From Bacteroidales bacterium (GTDB lineage Bacteria; Bacteroidota; Bacteroidia; Bacteroidales; NBLH01): 64,000 bases of DNA. The notes under the pieces are model-generated. The model did no database searches. It was given only the letters and a program-made list of their open reading frames with translations, and was not told the origin of the DNA. Shown here piece after piece: positions 54,769 to 63,657 of this stretch. The number at the start of each line of letters is the position of its first letter. Position 1 is the first letter of the stretch. The stretch is taken from positions 1-64,000 of the forward strand of contig JAFGWC010000133.1 of assembly GCA_016937695.1 (NCBI GenBank), written 5' to 3'. The position numbers and the translations under genes are program-made.

Positions 54769-56019
54769 TTAATTGGTGATATTTCCTTGAGAATCAAGAT
54801 TAAAAAACATTGTATTTACAATATTATTAGAAATTTTTTGTCCGAAAAAAGTAATTTTATCTGAGAAAATAGAAACAGCGCCAAAAGTAGATTCTTGCTG
54901 AGTTTGAATCATATTTTCCCAAACCATTTTTCCTTCAAAATCTGTTTTTAAAAGTATTGCTTTAGCATCTTTTTCATTTATAAACGAGTTTCGCCAGTCT
55001 AAATTGGTTTCTAATGAAGTTGAATTAAATCCAGTAAATAAATATCCATCAGAAAGTTCGTAAACAGATAAAAAGATTGAAGCAATATTTTGCTGATAAT
55101 TTTCTTGCCATAAAATATCTCCATCTCTATTGATGCAGAAAATTAAACCTGTTAAAACAGAATTTCCACCAAAAGTTTGACCTGTATAAATAAAATTTCC
55201 ATCAGTATTTTCATAAAAAGAAAAAATATTAAATGCGCTTGGAACTAAAACCGGAATATATAATAAATTACCATTTAAATCCATTAAAGCAAAAGCTTTT
55301 ACATTATTTGGTAAATCAAAAAGCAAAGCTAGTTTATCATCAGAAGTTAAATAAATATGATTGATATCGTACTGATTATCAGCTTCTTCAATAAAAGAAT
55401 ATTTATCTTCAATAAAATTACCGTTTGTATCGTAAAAAGAAAATTGAAAAACTGTGCTGTCGATTAATGGTGATTTTTCATGAGCTAAAACTAAAGTTTT
55501 TCCATCGCTTAAAGAAAGTATTTTTCTTGCATAAAACACTGGAATAGAGTCGTTTGTTAAAGTATCGGCATTTCCTAAATTATCATTAAAAAAAATTGTA
55601 TCGGGATGATGAATATTATCTGTAAACTGATTTATAAAATTTCCTTGTTTATCGAATTTTACAAGTTTAACGGTTTGCATATAATCTCCAGCAATCATAT
55701 TAAGTATAATTTCACTGTTTCTATTTAAAGTCAAATTTAGTTTATAAATGTTTTTATATTCTTGATTATCAATCACATAAGAGTCTATGTTTTTTTCCCA
55801 ATTTTTATTTCCTTCAGCATCATAGCTTATTAAAAAAGTAGAAACATTATCGTTAATAACAGCAACAATCTGATTATCAACAATTATTGGTTGCACATAA
55901 ATTTGTTCGTAATAAAAATTTATTGGTATTTCACTTTTATCAGCTATTAATGGTTCTATTTTTTCACAAGAACTAAAAATAAACAACAAAAAAACAGTAA
56001 GTATTATTAAATTTTTCAT
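54769..56019 (-). CDS. Lipoprotein with probable beta-propeller
   Basis: The 416-residue protein has a lipoprotein signal (LFIFSSC, Cys18). The rest consists of repeated segments of the type LISYDAEGNKNWEKN, LVKFDKQGNFINQF, FSFYDTNGNFIED, LMDLNGNLLYI, CINRDGDILWQENYQ and LKTDFEGKMVWENM, as expected for a PQQ/WD-like propeller of about seven blades. It would sit in the outer membrane, facing the periplasm or the outside. No catalytic motif is seen. It is in the operon with the outer-membrane barrel, 12 bp downstream of that gene. Confidence 0.7.
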   Translation of the reverse strand: MKNLIILTVFLLFIFSSCEKIEPLIADKSEIPINFYYEQIYVQPIIVDNQIVAVINDNVSTFLISYDAEGNKNWEKNIDSYVIDNQEYKNIYKLNLTLNRNSEIILNMIAGDYMQTVKLVKFDKQGNFINQFTDNIHHPDTIFFNDNLGNADTLTNDSIPVFYARKILSLSDGKTLVLAHEKSPLIDSTVFQFSFYDTNGNFIEDKYSFIEEADNQYDINHIYLTSDDKLALLFDLPNNVKAFALMDLNGNLLYIPVLVPSAFNIFSFYENTDGNFIYTGQTFGGNSVLTGLIFCINRDGDILWQENYQQNIASIFLSVYELSDGYLFTGFNSTSLETNLDWRNSFINEKDAKAILLKTDFEGKMVWENMIQTQQESTFGAVSIFSDKITFFGQKISNNIVNTMFFNLDSQGNITN

Positions 56020-56031
56020 GTTTTTATTTTT

Positions 56032-57093
56032 TTAATATTTTGGTTTTACCTTATATGAAAAATTAAATGTAAATCCTAAAGAAAAATCAATTGTTTCCAA
56101 TTTAATATCACTTAAAGTGTAAGAATTTGTAAAATACAAATCTGGATTTACAAAATGTTTATCCGGATTATTATATAAATCAAAATCTTTAATATACCGA
56201 ACATCAGCAAAAATTGAAAATTTATTGATTTTATAAATAAACTTTCCTCCAAAAATTAAAGCTTTTCGTATAAGATTTCTTTCATTTATATCAATATTTA
56301 TGTTAATGCGCTTTTTATTTAGAAAACTTGCAAATTCATCAGAAATTCCATCAGAAGTATAAATATAGCTGTAAGATGCTCTGCTTAAAGCATTTACTTC
56401 GGCTCCAACATATATTGCACCCGTAAAAGAGCTTTTTGTTGGTAAAGTAAATTGCACATACAAAGGTGTATTTCCAATAAGACTGGATTCTTCATAATTA
56501 AAAACAATTTCGTTATTATACATTGGAACTTCGTGTATAATTTTTTGAGTTCTTAAACCAAAGCCTATATTTACTGATAAATATTTGTTGATATTCCAAG
56601 CAAATTCAAGCATTCCAAGTAGCGCATTTGATGTATAATAATTGTTTAAATAATTTGCCGTATCTAAAATTGGATAAATTTTTTGAGTATAAACTTTAAT
56701 TAAAGGCATTCCTGCTCTAATTCCAACCGAAAATCTTGGCCATGATTTAAATTTATCTAAAGTTTCGATAAAAGTATATGGATCACTTTTTTTGCTGGCA
56801 ATATAAAATGGATTTTTCCTTAAAAATTTTTCTACATATTTATTTCCAATTTCAATTTCATCCATCTCATAATTTGCGCTAGCCAGTAATTTTAATACTT
56901 CGTTTTCCTGAGTACGATTTAAATCACATTCATCTAGCAATTTTTCCATTATTATTATAGAATTTCTAAAATCACCATCTTCAAAAAGCTTTTGAGAATT
57001 AGCTAGATTATCTGCACAATCATTCTGAGCTTTAATTTGAAATGGTATAATCAGAAATAATAATATTATTAAAATGTTAATTTTAGTTGCCAT
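56032..57093 (-). CDS. Outer-membrane barrel protein with N-terminal helical repeats
   Basis: The 353-residue protein has a signal peptide ending PFQIKAQ, then a helical TPR-like part (NSQKLFEDGDFRNSIIIMEKLLDEC ... VLKLLASANYEMDEIEIGNKYVEKFLRKNP), followed by strands of a barrel (RFSVGIRAGMPLIKVY, YLSVNIGFGLRTQKI, TPLYVQFTLPTK, TGAIYVGAEVNAL, FSIFADVRYIKDF, IDFSLGFTFNFSYKV). It most likely forms an outer-membrane pore or scaffold whose periplasmic repeats contact the other operon products. Confidence 0.72.
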   Translation of the reverse strand: MATKINILIILLFLIIPFQIKAQNDCADNLANSQKLFEDGDFRNSIIIMEKLLDECDLNRTQENEVLKLLASANYEMDEIEIGNKYVEKFLRKNPFYIASKKSDPYTFIETLDKFKSWPRFSVGIRAGMPLIKVYTQKIYPILDTANYLNNYYTSNALLGMLEFAWNINKYLSVNIGFGLRTQKIIHEVPMYNNEIVFNYEESSLIGNTPLYVQFTLPTKSSFTGAIYVGAEVNALSRASYSYIYTSDGISDEFASFLNKKRININIDINERNLIRKALIFGGKFIYKINKFSIFADVRYIKDFDLYNNPDKHFVNPDLYFTNSYTLSDIKLETIDFSLGFTFNFSYKVKPKY

Positions 57094-57104
57094 TTTTATA
57101 GTTT

Positions 57105-60100
57105 TTATTTACTATTCCAACCTTTTAAAGTAGTTTCATATTTTACATTGTTACCAACATGAATTTCCCATTCTTCTTTGGTAAAATTCCTTTTCAATAT
57201 AGATTTAACAATATCAGCATATGTTTTATTGTCTTTTTCCCAAAAACGAATTGTATTATCTTCGCATAATCCGTAAAGTCTGTCGTTTTTAGCAAACATA
57301 AGATTTCTAACTTTTACTTCATGATCGAAAATTTTTATCGTGTTTAAAGACATATTTTCTATATTGTTCATGTCAATATTTCTATTATTTTTAGAAACTG
57401 ACATAACAGAACTGCTTGAATTAAAGTCGATTGCATTAATTCCTGTATTGCTTAGCAAGTAATTTTTATAGTTATAATTTTTATTCGGATAAACTAATAT
57501 AACATTACCGTTATCGTAACCAACTGCAAGCACATCTCTTTTATCATTTTCGCCAATAGAAATAGCTCTAGTTCCTTCTTTTTTATCTAAAAGTTTATCT
57601 TCACCTGTTTCAACATTCCACAAAATTATGCTTCCGTCGTTACAAGCTGCTAAAATATTTTTACCATCAGCAGTGTATTTTATTGCATTTACTCTTGAAT
57701 TTGCAGTATATACTTTTTTTGATTTTTGATTTTCTTCTTTAATATCCCAAATCCTGATAGTTTTATCACGTCCTGCAGTAGCAAACTCGTTATTAGTTGG
57801 GTTTTTATCTGCAGATCTAATAAGTCCGCCGTGTCCGTCAAGATTAAATTCTGTTTTATCTTCAATAAAATACAATTTTTGTTTTCTGTCTTCAAAACCA
57901 ATAACTAAGTATTTATCAGACAAAAAGAAAGATGAGTTAATTGGTATTTTAATTTTAAATAATCTTTCTCTACTAAGAATATCGTTCAATTTTAAATCGT
58001 ACTGTACAAGTTCATTTTTTTCGGTATGTACAGTAAGAAATCTTTCATCTACAAAAAAGGATACAATGTTTTCTTTAACAAAGTTAAGAATATTATTTTT
58101 ACCATTTGCAGTTAAAGAGTATCTTAAAGCGTTATAAATATCCGGATTTCGTTCAAAACCTCCATATTTAATGTTGAAGTAATATGCCTGCATTGCAAGC
58201 AGAAGATTTATTTGAGGATCTTCGTATGGGTTTTGAGCTTTTAAAGCAAGCGAACGTGCCAGAGATAAATAACTTAATACTTTAGTGCTATCGCTTGCCA
58301 CAATAGCAGTATTTTTAGCTTTTTCGGCAATTATTCTTTGTTTATCAGCTTCAACTTTTTCGTTTAAAGCATTTAATTTTTCATTTTTTGCAATAATTGT
58401 TTGTTCTTCGGCTAAAACTCTTAAAAAAACGGCATTTTCTTTAGCTTCGTCAGATTGAGCTTTAGCCCACAATGCTTCTTTTGCACTATTTTCGGCTTTT
58501 AATCTTTCTTTTTCTGCAATTTCATTAGCTGTTAAAATTTCATTTTTTTGAGCTTCAACAATTCTGGTCTGTTCTTCTGCTAATCTGGTTTTTTCTTCGG
58601 CAATTTTTTGTTGATCAAGAGCATTCGCTTTTTCAAGCATTGCCCAATATGTAAATGCTCCTAAAACAATCATTGCAACAATTGACGCAATCAAATAAAT
58701 TGCTCTTCTTCTTTTTTTTGCTTTTTCAATATTAGTTATTGTTTTTCTACTTATCTGAAGATATTTTTTAATGTTATCTGCCAATATATCAGCCTCGTCC
58801 ATTAAATTTTCATTTGAATCTATAGATTTTTCATATTTAGCAATCCAATATTTATTTGGCATAAATTTTTCGTACCAGTTTTCAAAATGCACAAGAGTTC
58901 CTAAAGGCAAAACAAACTCTTTCGATTTTCCACTATCTATCCATCTTTGAAGTTGAATTTTAAAATCTTGAAAATTATTATAATTTTCTTTTTCTTCGTT
59001 TTCCCAATAAACTAACAATTCCCAATTTCTTATTAATGCCTCATGTGTGATATCAAGAACTGTATCGGCATGTAAAAACTGAGTTTCAATATCGCTTGCA
59101 TCAATAAATGGGCGCAAAAAGTTATTGTTTTTTAGTCTGAAAATATTTAAAACTCCACAAACAGTTTCGTAAGAAATGTTTTCATTGTTAATTATATCTG
59201 TAATTTCTCTAAGAGTAGCTCTATTTCTAACAGCTCTTCCTTGATCTATTTTAGTTAGAGATTGAAAAGCTGTTTTAATAATAAATTTTGCATCATTTTC
59301 AGTTATGTTTTTTTCTCCCCATTCAATAATTTCAGTAAAATAAAAAAATGCAGTTTCGTATAAAATATTAGCGTGTGTGTTTAAAACATTAGTTAAATCA
59401 GCACTTTTGAAAAACTTTTGTTTAAATTTCTCTTGATTTTTAATCCATTTTTCAAACTCCTGCTTATCCGTTTTTGAAAGATATTTAGTATCAAGACCTG
59501 CTAATTTAACCAAGTGTTCTAAATCCATTTCATCATTTCCACTTTCAGCCATAATCCACAACTGGTTTAAAGTATGCTGAATAATAGGTAATTGGTCAAA
59601 TCCTTCTCTTGACTCGTTAATTAAAGTTTCGGTTAATCTTTTAGATATTTTGCCTCCGGCAAGCATTGCCGGCTCTTCAATAACTTGCTGAAATTCATTT
59701 CTTTGCAGCCTTGGAATAAAAAATTGGCTATAGCCGATATACTCTGGCAATCCTGTAAAAGCCACACTCTGACTAATAAAATCAGACCTCATTGTAAACA
59801 CAATAAAAATAGGTAAATCTTCAACAATAGAAATTCCTGCGGTTTCCAATAATAAATTTACAGTAACATAAGCTTCTTCGGAAGGAACTCCATTAGAATA
59901 ATTCTCGGGATTTGTGAAAAATTCTTCGAATTGATCAGCAAGAATAAACAAATTAGCTCCTTTTGATTTTATAATTCTTTTTTCATCATTTGTTGCATTC
60001 AGCCAATTTTCAGAATTTTTATCTATAAAATATTTTGACTTTTTAAACAATTTTATTATTGATGAAAAGCCTAATTTTAATTCGTTATATATCTCATTTT

Positions 60101-60407
60101 CAGAATAATCAAAGTTGTTAGCTAGAGTTTTAGCTAAATTAGTAAGCGGATTTCTTTCAGGCCTAAAATCGCAAATTAACCAATTATTATATTCTGCATG
60201 AAAAAATCCGGCTCTTGCATTTGGAATAACTCCTGCATAAACCAAAGATGATTTTCCATCTCCGGAAGCACCGGTAATTATTGTAATCTTTTTCTTTTCA
60301 AGTTGCTCAATAATTTGCTTTATATGCAAATCTCTTCCTTTGAAATAAATAGATTCCTCTTCAGTAAATGGTCTTAAACCTGGATATGGGCTTTTTTTAT
60401 TCTGCAA
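57105..60407 (-). CDS. Membrane nSTAND1 NTPase with coiled coil and WD40 repeats
   Basis: The 1100-residue protein opens PYPGLRPFTEEESIYFKGRD, the nSTAND1 entry motif, then Walker A GASGDGKSSLVYAG (46-59), Walker B LFILADQFEEFFT and the sensor TMRSDF. A membrane helix lies at about 571-590 after KKRRR, so the NTPase is cytoplasmic. A long Glu/Lys/Ala coiled coil (590-700) and WD40 repeats (about 760-1080; IRIWDIKE, IILWNVETGED, IRFWEKDN) should be on the other side. STAND NTPases oligomerise on ligand binding to switch effectors on. The gene lies two bases downstream of the TIR-like gene. Confidence 0.85.
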   Translation of the reverse strand: MQNKKSPYPGLRPFTEEESIYFKGRDLHIKQIIEQLEKKKITIITGASGDGKSSLVYAGVIPNARAGFFHAEYNNWLICDFRPERNPLTNLAKTLANNFDYSENEIYNELKLGFSSIIKLFKKSKYFIDKNSENWLNATNDEKRIIKSKGANLFILADQFEEFFTNPENYSNGVPSEEAYVTVNLLLETAGISIVEDLPIFIVFTMRSDFISQSVAFTGLPEYIGYSQFFIPRLQRNEFQQVIEEPAMLAGGKISKRLTETLINESREGFDQLPIIQHTLNQLWIMAESGNDEMDLEHLVKLAGLDTKYLSKTDKQEFEKWIKNQEKFKQKFFKSADLTNVLNTHANILYETAFFYFTEIIEWGEKNITENDAKFIIKTAFQSLTKIDQGRAVRNRATLREITDIINNENISYETVCGVLNIFRLKNNNFLRPFIDASDIETQFLHADTVLDITHEALIRNWELLVYWENEEKENYNNFQDFKIQLQRWIDSGKSKEFVLPLGTLVHFENWYEKFMPNKYWIAKYEKSIDSNENLMDEADILADNIKKYLQISRKTITNIEKAKKRRRAIYLIASIVAMIVLGAFTYWAMLEKANALDQQKIAEEKTRLAEEQTRIVEAQKNEILTANEIAEKERLKAENSAKEALWAKAQSDEAKENAVFLRVLAEEQTIIAKNEKLNALNEKVEADKQRIIAEKAKNTAIVASDSTKVLSYLSLARSLALKAQNPYEDPQINLLLAMQAYYFNIKYGGFERNPDIYNALRYSLTANGKNNILNFVKENIVSFFVDERFLTVHTEKNELVQYDLKLNDILSRERLFKIKIPINSSFFLSDKYLVIGFEDRKQKLYFIEDKTEFNLDGHGGLIRSADKNPTNNEFATAGRDKTIRIWDIKEENQKSKKVYTANSRVNAIKYTADGKNILAACNDGSIILWNVETGEDKLLDKKEGTRAISIGENDKRDVLAVGYDNGNVILVYPNKNYNYKNYLLSNTGINAIDFNSSSSVMSVSKNNRNIDMNNIENMSLNTIKIFDHEVKVRNLMFAKNDRLYGLCEDNTIRFWEKDNKTYADIVKSILKRNFTKEEWEIHVGNNVKYETTLKGWNSK

Positions 60408-60409
60408 TT

Positions 60410-61321
60410 TTAATTATTTTCTGTTAATGAATCAAATTGAACTTTTATTTCTATTGGTATAATATCGTTTGCAACTTTTATTGACGTTACATTTGGCGCT
60501 TCAAAATCAATATGTTCATTTTCTGCAACATTTTCATCTCCAATAAATAAAATTGGAACATTAGATGAAGCGCCTCCCGTTTTTTTCCAAACCTGTTTAA
60601 CAAATGGTTCTGCCCAATCAGATGTGTTTTTATAATAAATAACCATAAATTTTGACTTTTTTACTTGCTGCACAATAAGTTCAGAATAATCTATATCTTC
60701 ACTTAAAATAATTTCAAGTGTTTGTGTATCAATTATATCACTAACTAAATTTGAAATTGCTTTAGCACTTTCTTCATCAAGTTGATTATAAATAAAAAAT
60801 AAATCAGAATTTTTTGTTTTAATTTCTTTTGGTTTAAAAGAATACATAACCGAACGAATATCTTCAACAAAAGAAATTGCAATATCTCTGTTTGAATAAA
60901 TCATATTATGATGAATACTTTGCCTTATTTGACTAATAAAGTCATCTTGTTCATTATCAGATATTTGACTGCTAACTGATGTTGGATGCCAAATAAATAC
61001 TTTAAATTCAGTATTGTTTAAATTTATTTTTTCTTGAGCTTGTTGTAATTGATATTCAGAAATAGATATATTTTGATTATCTAAATTTATTCTGTTAAAA
61101 GAATTTCCAATAATGTGGATTGAACAATCTGCTTGGTTAAGAAGCTTTTGTGTTTCAATAATTATATTATTTTCATCAATATTTTCATTATTATTTATGC
61201 ATAACACTTCCATTCCAGCACTTTCCAATACCTTTTCTAAGTTGCTTTTCAAGTACAAAACATCATCAGAAGCCTCTGAAACAAAAACCTTGATTTTCTT
61301 AGTGAAAAAATCAAATATCAT
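60410..61321 (-). CDS. Double TIR-like domain protein, first gene of the nSTAND operon
   Basis: The 303-residue protein looks like two TIR-like Rossmann domains. The first (about 8-130) reads KIKVFVSEASDDVLYLKSNLEKVLESAGMEVLCI, ETQKLLNQADCSIHIIGNSF, YQLQQAQEKI and FKVFIWHP. The second (about 165-290) reads SDLFFIYNQLDEESAKAISNLVSDII, YSELIVQQVKKSKFMVIYYKNTSDWAEPFVKQVWKK and VPILFIGD. I cannot confirm a catalytic Glu, so it may be a scaffold or an NAD-consuming effector. It lacks a signal and is cytoplasmic, as expected for a partner of the NTPase domain. Confidence 0.65.
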   Translation of the reverse strand: MIFDFFTKKIKVFVSEASDDVLYLKSNLEKVLESAGMEVLCINNNENIDENNIIIETQKLLNQADCSIHIIGNSFNRINLDNQNISISEYQLQQAQEKINLNNTEFKVFIWHPTSVSSQISDNEQDDFISQIRQSIHHNMIYSNRDIAISFVEDIRSVMYSFKPKEIKTKNSDLFFIYNQLDEESAKAISNLVSDIIDTQTLEIILSEDIDYSELIVQQVKKSKFMVIYYKNTSDWAEPFVKQVWKKTGGASSNVPILFIGDENVAENEHIDFEAPNVTSIKVANDIIPIEIKVQFDSLTENN

Positions 61322-61526
61322 AAGTATCCTTTACTTTTTTTTAATTATATGCGAAAAATGTGCCAAATTCTAATAATTTATTAAATCAAAATCATTTAAA
61401 TAATAAATGAAGTTTTGACAGAATTATTATGTATAAGTTTAATTTTGGATTTTATAAAAATATAGAAAAGTTTTTTCTAAATTTGATAAAAAAAATATTT
61501 TTCTCAAACTATTAATTCATACACAA

Positions 61527-61922
61527 ATGGCATCAATATTCACAAAAATAATTAATGGAGAAATTCCGGCTTATAAAATTGCCGAAGACGAAAATTTTTT
61601 CGCTTTTTTAGATGTTTTCCCAATTACAAAAGGACATACGCTTGTTGTTCCTAAAAAAGAAATTGATTATATGTTTGATTTGGAAGATGATTTACTTGGC
61701 GGATTGAATATTTTTTCAAAAAAAGTAGCAAAAGCAATTGAAAAAGCGGTTACTTGTAAAAGAATAGGAACTGCAGTTGTAGGACTTGAAGTTCCTCATG
61801 CACATTTGCATTTAATTCCAATAAATGAAATTACTGATATTAGTTTTGAGAAACCGAAATTAAAATTTACCGAAGAGGAATTTAAAAAAATTGCAGAGGA
61901 TATAAAATCTTTTTTAAAATAG
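61527..61922 (+). CDS. HIT-family nucleotide hydrolase/transferase
   Basis: The 131-residue protein is a HIT protein: ASIFTKIINGEIPAYKIAEDENFFAFLDVFPITKGHTLVVPK and the active-site triad in VPHAHLHLIPI. Such enzymes hydrolyse adenosine-phosphate conjugates or related nucleotides. It stands alone between the nSTAND operon, read divergently, and the sqr operon, read convergently. Confidence 0.93.
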   Translation: MASIFTKIINGEIPAYKIAEDENFFAFLDVFPITKGHTLVVPKKEIDYMFDLEDDLLGGLNIFSKKVAKAIEKAVTCKRIGTAVVGLEVPHAHLHLIPINEITDISFEKPKLKFTEEEFKKIAEDIKSFLK

Positions 61923-61971
61923 AGAATCTGAATATATACTCCTAAACTACAAGCACTTAAGCAGTAAAACG

Positions 61972-62003
61972 CTGCAAGGTCTATCGACGCTTGCAGGTTT
62001 TTT
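61972..62003 (+). terminator. Terminator after the HIT gene
   Basis: CTGCAAG and CTTGCAG form a stem with an 11-base loop, followed by a run of T at 61998-62003. Confidence 0.75.
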
Positions 62004-62017
62004 ATCACTAATTTATT

Positions 62018-62521
62018 CTAAGTAAAGATTATTTGAGTTTGTTGTCCTCCGACTAATTCATAAAATTCGCCAACTGTTATAATGTCTTTAACATCATCAA
62101 ATAAATCTTCTTTTTTTAGTTTAAACATATCAACAGCCAATTTACAAGCATATAATTCGCCTCCACCGGCAGTTATCATTTCTAAAAACTCATCAACAGG
62201 CGGAATATCAAGAGCTTCCATTTGTTTTTTCATCATTGCAGAAACTCCAGCCTCAACTCCCGGAATTGCGCCTAATAAAGTAGGAAATGGAATTCCACCC
62301 GGCATTGTCATTGCTGGATTTCCAACTGTAGCTGTATGCAATTTCAGCATTTTCTTTTTTGTTATTGCATCAAGCCCAAAAAATGTAAAAAATACTTTTG
62401 TTTCAATGCCTTCCATAACAGCTCCATTAGCCATAACAAGTGTTGCATAAACGTCTTCAATGCTTCCTTTTGCACAAATTATCACCACTTTTTTTAACGG
62501 GTATTTATTTTCTTCGCTCAT
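62018..62521 (-). CDS. DsrE2-family sulfur-carrier protein
   Basis: The 167-residue protein matches the DsrE/DsrF-like type 2 family: KKVVIICAKGSIEDVYATLVMANGAVMEGIETKVFFTFFGLDAI, GNPAMTMPGGIPFPTLLGAIPGVEAGVSAMMKKQM and the carrier Cys in GGELYACKLAVDMFKL. These proteins bind sulfane sulfur, often in a chain with TusA or DsrC. It is the last gene of the sqr operon. Confidence 0.87.
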   Translation of the reverse strand: MSEENKYPLKKVVIICAKGSIEDVYATLVMANGAVMEGIETKVFFTFFGLDAITKKKMLKLHTATVGNPAMTMPGGIPFPTLLGAIPGVEAGVSAMMKKQMEALDIPPVDEFLEMITAGGGELYACKLAVDMFKLKKEDLFDDVKDIITVGEFYELVGGQQTQIIFT

Positions 62522-62567
62522 TTTTTTTGGTTTTAAATTTATTCTTGAAAATATTTTGTTGAAATGT

Positions 62568-62600
62568 ACTTTCCATATTACTTTCAGAACTATGGAAAGT
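62568..62600. repeat. Inverted repeat between tusE-like and dsrE2
   Basis: ACTTTCCATA and TATGGAAAGT form a perfect 10-bp stem with a 13-base loop. There is no T-run on the minus strand, so it may be a processing or partial-termination site inside the operon. Confidence 0.45.
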
Positions 62601-62630
62601 GCTTAATTCAACCCTCAAAATAAACAATAA

Positions 62631-62942
62631 CTAAACGCAAGTAGAAGGTTTTGAAACGCCTGCATATTTTGTTGCTTTTTTTAATGGCGCACCCGGAAAT
62701 AACTGATAAAACCCTTTAATATCAGTAAATCCGGATTTGCCAATTGCCCTAATTGTTAATGCAGAACCGCTTAAAACTTTTTCTCTAATAAATTCCAAAA
62801 GTTTAATGTGCTCTTCAGTAAGGTTTAAACCTTCTTCTTTTGCCATTTCTTTAGCAATTTCTTTTGTCCATTGACTGGAATCAGTCATATATCCTTCTTC
62901 ATCAACTGATATATTAACTCCTGAATAATTTTTTTGTGCCAT
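62631..62942 (-). CDS. TusE/DsrC-like sulfur-relay protein with a single C-terminal Cys
   Basis: The 103-residue protein has the DsrC fold: ISVDEEGYMTDSSQWTKEIAKEMAKEEGLNLTEEHIKLLEFIRE and the C-terminal arm LFPGAPLKKATKYAGVSKPSTCV. The penultimate Cys102 is the conserved sulfur carrier. The second Cys of true DsrC, ten residues earlier, is Thr here (KKATKYAG), so it belongs with TusE-type relay proteins and cannot form the DsrC trisulfide. It would pass sulfur within the cytoplasm, probably with DsrE2. Confidence 0.87.
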   Translation of the reverse strand: MAQKNYSGVNISVDEEGYMTDSSQWTKEIAKEMAKEEGLNLTEEHIKLLEFIREKVLSGSALTIRAIGKSGFTDIKGFYQLFPGAPLKKATKYAGVSKPSTCV

Positions 62943-62964
62943 AACTTTAAATTTTTATTAATTT

Positions 62965-63639
62965 TTAATTACTTTTTGTTTGAATAGATAGTTGTTCTAA
63001 AAATTTCATCATAAAACCCATATTGTGCTTCATTTCTTTAGAATTCATTTTTCTCATAACTTTCCATATTGAATATTGTTCAATATTTTCATTATCTAAA
63101 TTATTAAAAACAGTAAGTGTATTGTTTACAGAATTTAGCATTTTAGCATTGCTAATATTTTTGAAGATGTTGATAATCAGGCCAATATTATCAGCTAAAG
63201 CTTTAATATCTTCTTTGTTGATATTTTTTATCATATTATCAAAAACATTCATCCATTCAGCAATAAATTCAAAATAACCTTTTTGTTCAAATTCAGTCAT
63301 TTTATTAATTGCATCAACACCAACTTGATTAATAATTGGAGATAAATCTTTAAAAAGGTCAGTTACACTTTCAAGTGTTTCAAACATCTGATTAAAGGTT
63401 CCAATATTTCGTACAAATCTGATTATCAGATTGTTTAAGGCATCATAATCTAAATCTACGCCTGCTTTATCAAGCGATTGAACAGTGCTTGTAAAAGCGT
63501 CTTTACCAATTATTGATAAATCATCGGCAAGATCTTCTAATTGCTCTCTTTTAAGTCTTTGTTTATTAACCTCATTAAGAACTAAATCAAGTTTTTGATT
63601 TATTTCATTAATTTGGTTTTGCATATTTATATCTGTCAT
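62965..63639 (-). CDS. DUF1641 family protein
   Basis: The 224-residue helical protein (NQINEINQKLDLVLNEVNKQRLKREQLEDLADDLSIIGKDAFTSTVQSLDKAGVDLDYDALNNLIIRFVRNI) matches DUF1641, which is commonly encoded next to sulfide:quinone oxidoreductase or formate dehydrogenase genes. A role as an accessory or membrane-association factor for SQR is likely from position. It lies 18 bp downstream of the sqr stop. Confidence 0.8.
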   Translation of the reverse strand: MTDINMQNQINEINQKLDLVLNEVNKQRLKREQLEDLADDLSIIGKDAFTSTVQSLDKAGVDLDYDALNNLIIRFVRNIGTFNQMFETLESVTDLFKDLSPIINQVGVDAINKMTEFEQKGYFEFIAEWMNVFDNMIKNINKEDIKALADNIGLIINIFKNISNAKMLNSVNNTLTVFNNLDNENIEQYSIWKVMRKMNSKEMKHNMGFMMKFLEQLSIQTKSN

Positions 63640-63657
63640 GATTATTTATATTTTAGA

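Noticed and set aside
62082-62450. 122-aa plus-strand ORF
   Set aside because: It is antisense to dsrE2, whose motifs are clear; Ala/Ile/Ser-rich shadow translation.
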